From assembly GCA_009919445.1 (NCBI GenBank), contig RGBY01000142.1, positions 1-6,656 of the forward strand: DNA of 6,656 bases. Reading direction: 5' to 3'. A program made the translations under genes and the position numbers. The notes below the pieces were generated by a model. That model saw only the letters and a program-made list of their open reading frames with translations. It had not been told where the DNA came from and did no database searches. Source of the stretch: Planctomycetia bacterium. Lineage in GTDB: Bacteria > Planctomycetota > Planctomycetia > Pirellulales > UBA1268. Shown here in pieces: positions 1 through 5,413 of this stretch (within the stretch, counting starts at the first letter, position 1; each line of letters starts with the position of its first letter).

Positions 1-1099
1 CGATCCGGCAGACGGCTTTGTACACGCTGGCAGGATCGGCCTTGATGGTTACCTTGCGTTCATCGGTGAAGACGGTCCCGCCTGCCCAGGAAGGATCGCC
101 CGGCACTGGTCCGGCAACGCTCCAGCGAGTCTCCACGGCCTGCCGCTCAATTTTGGCAAGCGCGCGGCGGATGGCTTCCTGAGCCCCCAACGCCTGGTGC
201 GGCATGAGTTGTTGCGTGGTGTCATCGGTGACAACGACCCGATTTTTCAGTCCTTCTGCCAGCGGTCGGGCGATGCGGTACGAGACGGGTGTGACGAGGT
301 TGATCCAAAGTGAACTCAGCCGCGGCGTCAGCACCGGGACCGGCAGGATAATCCGCCGGCGAAGCCCCAACTCCTCGGCCATGATCCGCATCAGTTCCTG
401 GTAGGGAAGGGCATCGGCCCCACCGATTTCCAGCGTCTTGCCGGTCGTCTCTGGAACGGAAAGGCAACGCACCAGCCAGTGCAAGACATCGGCGATTGCC
501 ACCGGCTGACACTCGGTGGTGACCCATTTGGGTGTCACCATGATCGGCAGCCGCTCGACGAGATAGCGGAGGATTTCAAATGAGGCCGAGCCCGAGCCGA
601 TGATCATGGCGGCCCGGAAGGTAGTGACAGGAATGCCGGTCGATGCGAGTTCTTCTTCAACCTGTCGCCGGGAGAGCAGGTGCTCGCTTAGGTCGGCCCC
701 CATCTCGCCGAGGCCACCGAGGTAGATGATCCGGGGCAGGCCGGCGTCCCGAGCGGCAATGGCAAACCCCCGAGCCAGTTCACGGTCACGGTCGGCGTAC
801 GTGCCACCTGTGGCAATCATGGAATGCACGAGGTAGTAGGCCGCCTGACAGTCTTTCATGGCGGCAGCCACCGCCTCGCGTTCGGTGAGGTCGGCGGTGA
901 CTACATCGAGATGGGGGTGCTGCCGCCAGGGCCGCTCGGCCAGTTTGCGTGGCTCTCGGACGAGACAGCGAACCCGATAGCCAGCTTCGAGCAGAGCCGG
1001 TACCAGCCGCCCGCCGACGTAGCCGGTGGCGCCGGTGACAAAGACAAGACCCTGGTCAGAACTGGTTTGCTCGACAGGGGACGCGACAGGAGAAGGCAT
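1..1099 (-). CDS. SDR family oxidoreductase with C-terminal DUF2867 domain (YbjT-like), 3' end beyond the window
   Basis: An open frame of 366 codons runs from ATG 1099 to the left edge with no stop, so the protein is cut off by the window. A short N-terminal tail leads into a Rossmann nucleotide-binding motif (TGATGYVG, residues 22-29), which in this atypical SDR family binds NAD(P). The family stretch AYYLVHSM follows near residues 87-94, then IIYLGGLGEMG and a substrate-domain region. From about residue 335 the text (WAGGTVFTDER, then KADPASVYKAV) matches the beginning of the DUF2867/SRPBCC-like domain. Full-length relatives are about 480-500 residues, so roughly a quarter is missing. There is no SD before ATG 1099, but the Rossmann motif starts at a normal distance from it. 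The protein is probably cytoplasmic. The substrate is unknown; family members are annotated loosely as NAD-dependent epimerase/dehydratases. It is divergently oriented to the next SDR gene, so the two may share a control region. Family assignment is secure, function is not. Confidence 0.9.
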   Translation of the reverse strand, partial: MPSPVASPVEQTSSDQGLVFVTGATGYVGGRLVPALLEAGYRVRCLVREPRKLAERPWRQHPHLDVVTADLTEREAVAAAMKDCQAAYYLVHSMIATGGTYADRDRELARGFAIAARDAGLPRIIYLGGLGEMGADLSEHLLSRRQVEEELASTGIPVTTFRAAMIIGSGSASFEILRYLVERLPIMVTPKWVTTECQPVAIADVLHWLVRCLSVPETTGKTLEIGGADALPYQELMRIMAEELGLRRRIILPVPVLTPRLSSLWINLVTPVSYRIARPLAEGLKNRVVVTDDTTQQLMPHQALGAQEAIRRALAKIERQAVETRWSVAGPVPGDPSWAGGTVFTDERKVTIKADPASVYKAVCRI

Positions 1100-1193
1100 G
1101 TTCACAGGAGAGTTACCGAGGGCTGCGGGAAAATGATCTGGCGGCTATTGAAGTCTATGCTGCCCGACAGTTGAGCGACCACACGCGGTTTCG

Positions 1194-1210
1194 GCCCACC
1201 TCCAGTGGGC
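1194..1210 (+). repeat. Inverted repeat (hairpin 1) in the SDR leader
   Basis: GCCCAC (1194-1199) and GTGGGC (1205-1210) form a perfect 6-bp stem around a 5-base loop. The repeat lies between the two divergent SDR genes, upstream of the plus-strand SDR. No T-tract follows, so it is not a standard terminator. Its role is unknown. Confidence 0.45.
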
Positions 1211-1225
1211 ATAGACTGAGGACAG

Positions 1226-1245
1226 ATGGGCGACCTGGTGCCCAT
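1226..1245 (+). repeat. Inverted repeat (hairpin 2) overlapping a candidate SDR start
   Basis: ATGGGC (1226-1231) and GCCCAT (1240-1245) form a perfect 6-bp stem around an 8-base loop. The 3' arm covers the first two bases of the candidate ATG at 1244. Its core bases also match the arms of the hairpin at 1194-1210, so the two structures could exchange partners. Regulation is only a possibility. Confidence 0.4.
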
Positions 1246-1257
1246 GGCACAGTCTCT

Positions 1258-1995
1258 TTGGGAAGGAAGTACGAATGGCAGCGACGAGTCCGGGGTATTG
1301 GTGCTGCTGTAGCCGTACGGTTGCTGGCCGAGGGCATGCGAGTGGTCAGTTGCAGCCGACGCCAGGCTGCGGTGGCAGACATCCTGGCAGCGGCCGACCC
1401 TGCCGGAGAACACTCGCTTGCCGTCGCCGTCGACGTCCGGGATGAGGCATCTGTGCAGGCAGCGTTTGCTACTGCCCGGGAGCGGTTCGGTGGTGTTGAT
1501 GTTCTTATCAATAACGCAGGCCTGGGCCATGCGGCACCGCTCGCGGAGGGCACGGTTGAGGAATGGCGGGAGATGCTTGAGGTCAACCTGCTGGGCTTGT
1601 GTATCTGCACCCGCGAAGCGTTGGCTGACATGCGGGCCCGAGGTGGGTTTGGTCAGATTGTGCATATTGGCTCGATGGCAGGGCAGCGGGTGCCAGCCGG
1701 GGCGGGCCTCTATGCAGCGACGAAGCATGCGGTGCGTGCGTTGACTGAATCTCTGCGAATTGAGCTTCGTGAGGCAGGGGATAGCATTCGCGTCGGAGAA
1801 ATCTGCCCTGGCTTCGTGGAGACCGGCTTTGCAGCCCACTACATGAAGTCCGAGGAAAAGGCCCGCGAAATCTATTCGCAGTTTAAGGTTCTCGAGGCTG
1901 ACGACGTCGCTGAGGCCGTTGTCTATATGCTTTCCTGCCCGCCACACGTGCAGGTTCATGACATTCTCATGCGGCCGACCGAGCAGCCGAGTTGA
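1258..1995 (+). CDS. Classical SDR oxidoreductase, DHRS11 (MGC4172)-like, with a disrupted N-terminus
   Basis: This is a classical NAD(P)-dependent SDR. Counting from TTG 1258 (245 residues) it has NNAG at 85-88, catalytic Ser139 (IGSMAG), Tyr152 and Lys156 (YAATK), PGFVET, and the C-terminal MRPTEQ signature. That last motif, with 'PPHVQ' before it, is characteristic of the DHRS11/MGC4172-like group, whose human member reduces or oxidises steroid and other carbonyls; the substrate here is unknown. The N-terminus is abnormal. Family members start with a strand and a TGASxGIG loop, but here the frame reads EWQRRV directly into RGIGAAVA, losing the ALVTGAS part that binds the cofactor. The in-frame starts (TTG 1171, TTG 1258, ATG 1336) have no good SD. 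ATG 1244 (MAQSLWEG, family-like) and ATG 1275 (behind GGAAGGAAG at 1261-1269) lie in the other two frames. The gene may therefore be frameshifted or deleted, a decayed pseudogene, or mis-assembled. TTG 1258 is a compromise start. The C-terminal three quarters are clear. Confidence 0.8.
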   Translation: MGRKYEWQRRVRGIGAAVAVRLLAEGMRVVSCSRRQAAVADILAAADPAGEHSLAVAVDVRDEASVQAAFATARERFGGVDVLINNAGLGHAAPLAEGTVEEWREMLEVNLLGLCICTREALADMRARGGFGQIVHIGSMAGQRVPAGAGLYAATKHAVRALTESLRIELREAGDSIRVGEICPGFVETGFAAHYMKSEEKAREIYSQFKVLEADDVAEAVVYMLSCPPHVQVHDILMRPTEQPS

Positions 1996-2016
1996 TATAG
2001 CCAGAGATTGGATGAG

Positions 2017-2027
2017 GCCACAGTGGC
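2017..2027. repeat. Small palindrome between convergent genes
   Basis: GCCAC-A-GTGGC is an 11-base perfect inverted repeat filling the end of the 32-base gap between the SDR stop and the BLUF stop codon. It might act as a weak bidirectional transcription stop. There is no T-run on either side and the usable stem is only about 4 bp, so it may be chance. Confidence 0.25.
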
Positions 2028-2462
2028 TTAGCCGCCAATGAGGTCAGCATGGGCGACGTCAAAAAGGAGGCTGGTCGCCAGAAACGCGTTGTCTGGTAGC
2101 ACGAGTCCGCCAGCCGTGTCACCTCCGTATTTGCGGGTGAGAAAACCAGTGAGTTCGTCGCTCATCAGACCCCGGTGGACTCCCCGCATGGCCCAGCCGT
2201 CGAAGAGTCGCTGGACTCCAGTTGTGTACTCAATGAGCCGCAGCCGTTCGTGTCGAGAGTCACGCTGGAGTTTGCGGTAGAGCTCGTTGACGTTATCACT
2301 GGGCCCCTCCATCACCTGGAGGAACTGCGTCGCCGTGGTCACGAGGACGCCGGTGATTTCCTGCGGCGGGTTGTTCCGCTCACTTGCTGCCAGGATGTCA
2401 CGCAGGTCTTCGAAGTCAAATGGCGGCACGATCGTGCTTGAGTAAATCAGACGGCAGAGCAT
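2028..2462 (-). CDS. Stand-alone BLUF-domain blue-light photoreceptor
   Basis: This 144-residue protein is essentially one BLUF domain (sensor of blue light using FAD) plus a short helical C-terminal tail, the size of PixD/BlrB-type short BLUF proteins. Counted from ATG 2462, the flavin-site residues are Tyr7 (RLIYSS), Asn31 (ERNN), Gln49 (FLQVMEG), Trp90 and Met92 (GWAM). Their spacing is identical to Tyr21, Asn45, Gln63, Trp104 and Met106 of AppA, so the light-driven Tyr-Gln-flavin switch should be intact. ITGVL and the LxEYxxxxxRLFDGW stretch also fit the family. It has no attached output domain, so it presumably signals by binding a partner protein, which cannot be identified here. ATG 2462 is preferred because BLUF proteins typically begin M-L-x-R-L-I-Y and an AGGTG lies 5 bases before it; GTG 2471 would add three residues. 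It follows the TauE/SafE gene on the same strand, about 107 bases after that gene's stop. Confidence 0.93.
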   Translation of the reverse strand: MLCRLIYSSTIVPPFDFEDLRDILAASERNNPPQEITGVLVTTATQFLQVMEGPSDNVNELYRKLQRDSRHERLRLIEYTTGVQRLFDGWAMRGVHRGLMSDELTGFLTRKYGGDTAGGLVLPDNAFLATSLLFDVAHADLIGG

Positions 2463-2569
2463 GGGGAACACCTGAGAGGCGAGTGGGCTTGGGTGGAGGC
2501 AGAGGAGTGAGCCAATCGTGATTTGTTCGAGAAGAACGAAGTTTATACCGCGTCAGGTTGAGCCTGTCT

Positions 2570-3343
2570 TTACCGCAGTCCGCTGACCAGACAGCCAGCG
2601 ATTACGAGCATCATCACCGCAACGATCTGCTGGACGGCTACAAATTTGACCTTGTGAAGGAAGAGCCGTCCGAGCGTCGCGCCGGTGAGTGCGGCAATTA
2701 TGGCAGCCAGTAAGAGGGGCAGATTGAGTGAATCGGCTACAGCCGAGAGCCTGGTCGCGTAGATGCTCATGCGGGAAAGGTCGACCAGGCAGGCAATGGC
2801 CGCGGCCGTTGCCACGAAAGCCTCTTTGGAGAGACCAGCCCGGATCAGAAAAGCTGAACGTAGCGCCCCTTGCATGCCGGAGAGACCACCAAAGAAACCG
2901 CTCAGCAGACCACCGACTGGCAGCCAGCGTGGAGCAAATGACAGGCTGCTGGTGGCAGGGATGAGTTCCAGCAGGGCGAAGGCAATCAGCAGCAGGCCAA
3001 TGGCTAGTTTGACAGGAGTAACAACGAAGTGGCGTCCGAGGGCGTCGTACTCAAGCAGGGGGTCGATTGCTGTCAGTAGGCCCAACACCCAGGCTCCGGC
3101 AATCGCGGCCAGGATGGCCGGCAGGCCAAACCGGAGGACGGTCTTTGTATCGATAAAGCGGCCAACGAGAACGACCTTGTAGATGCTGTTGAGGAAATGC
3201 ACCACGGCGGTGAGGGCGACGGCCTGTTCAACAGGTACGAATAAGGCGAAGGCAGGAAGCAGCAGCGTGCCGAGGCCAAAGCCTGAAAAAAAAGTGAGGC
3301 CAGAGGCAAGCAGGGCCACAGCTGAGATGAGCAAAACAGACAT
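2570..3343 (-). CDS. TauE/SafE family membrane permease (putative anion/sulfite exporter)
   Basis: This 257-residue, very hydrophobic protein has about eight predicted membrane segments (roughly 3-24, 28-45, 47-61, 70-92, 111-130, 142-168, 176-196 and 208-254, the last probably two). It carries the internal repeat expected of TauE/SafE (DUF81) proteins. An SGFGLGTLLLPAF block near residues 20-32 is echoed by SGFFGGLSGMQGA at 148-160, each followed by a similar helix. Length is normal for the family. Members sit in the inner membrane and are linked to export of sulfite, sulfoacetate or other sulfur-containing organic anions, but most, including this one, have no proven substrate. No sulfur-metabolism gene is nearby to help. 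No SD is visible before ATG 3343, though the start fits the first hydrophobic helix. The BLUF gene follows on the same strand with no strong terminator between, so co-transcription is possible. Confidence 0.92.
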   Translation of the reverse strand: MSVLLISAVALLASGLTFFSGFGLGTLLLPAFALFVPVEQAVALTAVVHFLNSIYKVVLVGRFIDTKTVLRFGLPAILAAIAGAWVLGLLTAIDPLLEYDALGRHFVVTPVKLAIGLLLIAFALLELIPATSSLSFAPRWLPVGGLLSGFFGGLSGMQGALRSAFLIRAGLSKEAFVATAAAIACLVDLSRMSIYATRLSAVADSLNLPLLLAAIIAALTGATLGRLFLHKVKFVAVQQIVAVMMLVIAGCLVSGLR

Positions 3344-3404
3344 AGCGAAACAGATGCCGACGGAATACTGATCTCAGAAAGAAAAGCTGGCAGAATGAGT
3401 GTTC

Positions 3405-3410
3405 AGGAGG
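3405..3410 (+). promoter_or_regulatory. Consensus Shine-Dalgarno with no annotated gene behind it
   Basis: AGGAGG is a perfect SD core placed 6 bases before ATG 3417, the start of an 11-codon reading frame. It is the best SD match in the window, while the larger genes on either side have weak ones or none. That makes a translated leader peptide worth considering. Confidence 0.4.
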
Positions 3411-3416
3411 GCCGAC

Positions 3417-3452
3417 ATGGTGGGCTGTGGGATGCATCTTCTGCTGCACTGA
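3417..3452 (+). CDS. Possible 11-codon leader peptide ORF upstream of the divergent GIY-YIG gene
   Basis: ATG 3417 opens a frame of 11 codons (MVGCGMHLLLH) ending in TGA at 3450-3452. It sits 6 bases behind a consensus AGGAGG and 65 bases before the preferred ATG of the downstream gene. It ends Leu-Leu-Leu-His, which resembles translated leader peptides, but no clear terminator/antiterminator pair can be seen in the 65 bases that follow. It lies in the 174-base divergent region between the exporter and the nuclease-like gene. A chance SD plus ATG is quite possible; no homology can be claimed for so short a peptide. Confidence 0.25.
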   Translation: MVGCGMHLLLH

Positions 3453-3517
3453 TGCAAAGCCTGACTGGCAGCCGACTTGACTAAAGGCAACCGTACCGCG
3501 ATTTGGAACTGAGGCCA

Positions 3518-4228
3518 ATGGCTCGACCCTCTTACTCCGCTGACGTGCAGAAAGTCTGGCTCTGTGTGCTGAAGACAAGTGATCTGGTTGGGCCGCGGCG
3601 GCACCCGGAGCGGCCGCGGGTGGTGGTCAAGGCACTGACGAAGCGGCCCGGGCTCGAACTTGATCGCTGGGTAAAGATCTCGCCCCGAGCACGACGGATG
3701 CGGGTGGTAAATGTCGTCTATGAGGCGATGCCCGGCCCGAGCCAGCCGGGCGGGCGTGATTCACCGCTGCTGCGGCCGACGCAGCGGGATCTGATCAAGG
3801 CAGCCGAAAAAGCATTGCGGCAGCGGCTGCAGTGTGATGGCTATACGGTCAACGGAGATCTCACGGTCTGGCATCTCTATGTTATTGAACTGACGCCGCC
3901 CGGTGGTCAGGCACCCCAGCCGGCGGCTGCTGGCTATCTCTATGTGGGGCAGACCAGCCAGCCACTGGAGGACAGAATTCGTCAGCACCGGGAAGGGCAT
4001 CACAACGTTCGTGGGCACCGGCTGCATAGCCAGACCTGTCATCGCCGGTTTGTGCAGCCCCGATTCGATCTCATACCGGAGGACTTCACCCAGACGTTCT
4101 TCTGCCAGCAGGATGCCCTGACCGCAGAAGCCGATTTAAGGATCGCACTCGAGTCAGCAGGCTATGTGGTAGAGGGGGGCACTGAGCAACTGGCCCAGCG
4201 ACGGCAAGATCTTGGGCTGGCTGAATAG
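3518..4228 (+). CDS. Putative GIY-YIG endonuclease-domain protein with unrecognised N-terminal region
   Basis: This 236-residue protein has two parts. Residues 1-115 are basic and Arg/Pro-rich and match nothing I recognise; a likely helix near 88-105 (RDLIKAAEKALRQRL) precedes the second part. Residues 118-220 look like a divergent GIY-YIG nuclease: LYVIEL (120-125) in place of GIY, YLYVGQT (140-146) in place of YIG, Arg153 and His157 in DRIRQH, and Glu204 (TAEADL) at the metal-ligand position. By alignment these correspond to Tyr6, Tyr17, Arg27 and Glu75 of I-TevI. The loop between the first two motifs is about ten residues longer than usual and Pro/Ala/Gly-rich. A GxxxxxxxLHSxxCxxRF stretch with two histidines and a cysteine (His167, His170, Cys174) follows. 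DNA cleavage is therefore plausible but unproven. ATG 3518 has GAGG just upstream; TTG 3503 would add five residues. The stop lies 19 bases from that of the convergent protease gene. Confidence 0.75.
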   Translation: MARPSYSADVQKVWLCVLKTSDLVGPRRHPERPRVVVKALTKRPGLELDRWVKISPRARRMRVVNVVYEAMPGPSQPGGRDSPLLRPTQRDLIKAAEKALRQRLQCDGYTVNGDLTVWHLYVIELTPPGGQAPQPAAAGYLYVGQTSQPLEDRIRQHREGHHNVRGHRLHSQTCHRRFVQPRFDLIPEDFTQTFFCQQDALTAEADLRIALESAGYVVEGGTEQLAQRRQDLGLAE

Positions 4229-4247
4229 ACGCTGGTACGGGGGCGGC

Positions 4248-5180
4248 TTAGAGAGGCGTCTCGATCAGCCCCAGCAGCGTGTCGAGAGAGACGCAGTCTT
4301 TGAAGACCATCTGATTGCCAAGATTCCCGAAGCGACGATGGTGCCGATCGGCCTGACTTGAGTAGGTCCGGGAGACCATGCCGACTACCGCCCCGGTTTC
4401 GTCGAAGACCGGCCCCCCGCTGCTGCCGACGGCATAGTCGGCGGTGACGCTCATCCAGACCGGTCGCCGCAGGGCCGTGCTTTGTTGTCCAACTTTTGCC
4501 TTGCCATGTTCTGGTGGCTGGCGGTGGTATCGGGAGACAACGCCGGTGGTCAGGCTATAGAACCGTCCGGCCGGATGACTGATAATGGTGACGGCAGCCC
4601 CGCAGTTCGCTGGGGAACCGAGTGCCAGGGCCGGCAACTGCTCGCCACGGGTGTCGATCCGGAAGATCACCGCATCCCCCGCCTTGTCGGCAGCCAGGAT
4701 CGATTCAATGGCAAAGACCCTGCCGTCAGCGGTCATGACACCAAAGCAATGCTTCTCGTCTTCACCAAAGACATGGTGGTTGGAGACTACCAGGCCTTCA
4801 CCGGCCAGGAGCCAGCCACTCGCCATGCCACCAAGATGCCAGTCGCTGCAGTTGCCACACTTGTAGATTGATCCAACAACAACCACAGCTGGCATGACAG
4901 AGTCGTAGAGTGACTGCTCGGGGCCAAGGGTGCAGAGCGCTGGCGTCTGTGGCAGCCGGATTCGCTGGCCTTCTGTGGTGGCGAGCTGGTGGCTTGCCTG
5001 TTCTGCATGCAGTGTCTGCCTTTGGGGTGTTTCCACGACAGCAGCCAGCCCAGCAACAAAACGGCGGGCAAGTTCAGCGTCATCGACAACAGCAGCAGCC
5101 CTGCTGCTGGTGGCTGACAGAAAGAGTACCGGCACGAGGAGGAAGCGGCCGGCCAGGTGGGTGGAGGTGAGAATCTTCAT
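4248..5180 (-). CDS. Secreted trypsin-like serine protease
   Basis: This 310-residue protein begins with a signal peptide: basic residues up to Arg12, a hydrophobic core (FLLVPVLFLSA) and an Ala-rich cleavage region near residues 27-30. After a linker of about 65 residues comes a chymotrypsin-fold domain of the Trypsin_2/S1 type. Its triad is readable: His136 (SNHHVF), Asp169 (KAGDAVIF) and Ser254 (GSSGGPVF). GWLLAGEGLVVSNH and ISHPAGRFYSLTTGVVS are the usual flanking strands. The mature part carries Cys83, Cys108, Cys111 (CGNC), Cys145 and Cys193, suggesting disulfides or a metal-binding pair outside the cytoplasm. There is no PDZ domain, unlike DegP/HtrA. The target is unknown. ATG 5180 is chosen because it gives a complete signal peptide; no strong SD precedes it. 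The start is divergent from the lipid kinase, with 233 bases between the two start codons. Possession of all three catalytic residues makes an active enzyme likely. Confidence 0.9.
   Translation of the reverse strand: MKILTSTHLAGRFLLVPVLFLSATSSRAAAVVDDAELARRFVAGLAAVVETPQRQTLHAEQASHQLATTEGQRIRLPQTPALCTLGPEQSLYDSVMPAVVVVGSIYKCGNCSDWHLGGMASGWLLAGEGLVVSNHHVFGEDEKHCFGVMTADGRVFAIESILAADKAGDAVIFRIDTRGEQLPALALGSPANCGAAVTIISHPAGRFYSLTTGVVSRYHRQPPEHGKAKVGQQSTALRRPVWMSVTADYAVGSSGGPVFDETGAVVGMVSRTYSSQADRHHRRFGNLGNQMVFKDCVSLDTLLGLIETPL
5090..5109. repeat. CAG/CTG inverted repeat inside the protease signal-peptide codons
   Basis: CAGCAGCAG (5090-5098) and CTGCTGCTG (5101-5109) form a perfect 9-bp inverted repeat with a 2-base spacer. 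It encodes the Ser-Ser-Arg-Ala-Ala-Ala end of the signal peptide, so it may simply reflect repeated Ser/Ala codons. In the mRNA it could fold about 70 bases after the start codon. Confidence 0.4.
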
Positions 5181-5278
5181 ACCCCAAGGATACGCCTCTG
5201 CGGGGTTCAGGGGTCGGTCTGTGGAGCGTGCTGAGCGTTAAAAAATAGGGCTGGACAGTGTGGAATCGCCATAATCGG

Positions 5279-5305
5279 GGTCTGCTTCGCAGACCGCAGA
5301 GTCTG
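5279..5305. repeat. Overlapping hairpins in the protease/lipid-kinase divergent region
   Basis: GGTCTGC (5279-5285) and GCAGACC (5289-5295) form a perfect 7-bp stem with a TTC loop. The 3' arm can instead pair with a second GTCTG (CAGAC 5290-5294 with GTCTG 5301-5305), so the two foldings exclude each other. No T-tract follows on either strand, which argues against a terminator. It lies about 110 bases before the kinase start, so it could be leader RNA structure or an operator. A CATAAT sequence at 5270-5275 resembles a -10 box but has no convincing -35 partner at 16-18 bases. GTCTGTGG occurs twice in this gap (5217-5224, 5301-5308). Confidence 0.45.
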
Positions 5306-5390
5306 TGGCAAGTTGGGATAAAGCGGTCTCAACCTCGGCTTGGGTTGGGCCGCTCGGGGCTGATATCGTGGGGCGGCTTCGAGCAGACGC

Positions 5391-5400
5391 AAGGAAGGAG
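5391..5400 (+). promoter_or_regulatory. Purine-rich ribosome-binding site of the lipid kinase
   Basis: AAGGAAGGAG ends 13 bases before ATG 5414. The spacing is longer than ideal, but no other in-frame start fits it, and it supports beginning the kinase at 5414 and not at GTG 5258. Confidence 0.5.
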
Positions 5401-5413
5401 AAGTGCCCACACG

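Noticed and set aside
222..527. A 101-codon minus-strand frame inside the left-edge SDR
   Set aside because: It is a shifted frame of the DUF2867-type SDR, which is open over the whole of 1-1099 and has the recognisable motifs.
824..1174. A 116-codon plus-strand frame opposite the start of the left-edge SDR
   Set aside because: It has no recognisable motif, and it covers the minus-strand TGATGYVG region that belongs to a real gene.
1102..1959. A 285-codon minus-strand open frame opposite the SDR
   Set aside because: It reads as low-logic sequence (rich in His, Pro, Arg, Cys) and lies over a plus-strand frame with clear SDR catalytic motifs, so it is a shadow of that gene.
3228..3604. Overlapping minus-strand frames across the exporter/nuclease divergent region
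   Set aside because: Both are rich in Ser, Arg, His and Cys, have no family motifs, and overlap the starts of better supported genes in other frames.
4482..4871. A 129-codon plus-strand frame opposite the protease
   Set aside because: It lies antisense to the catalytic Asp and His region of a complete serine protease and has no motif of its own.
5258..5295. The 5279-5295 hairpin as a rho-independent terminator
   Set aside because: No run of T follows the stem on either strand, and the genes here are divergent, so neither would end at this place.
5258..5413. A 52-codon N-terminal extension of the lipid kinase from GTG 5258
   Set aside because: There is no SD, no similarity to the family N-terminus, and it would run through the hairpin region; ATG 5414 sits directly before the first strand.
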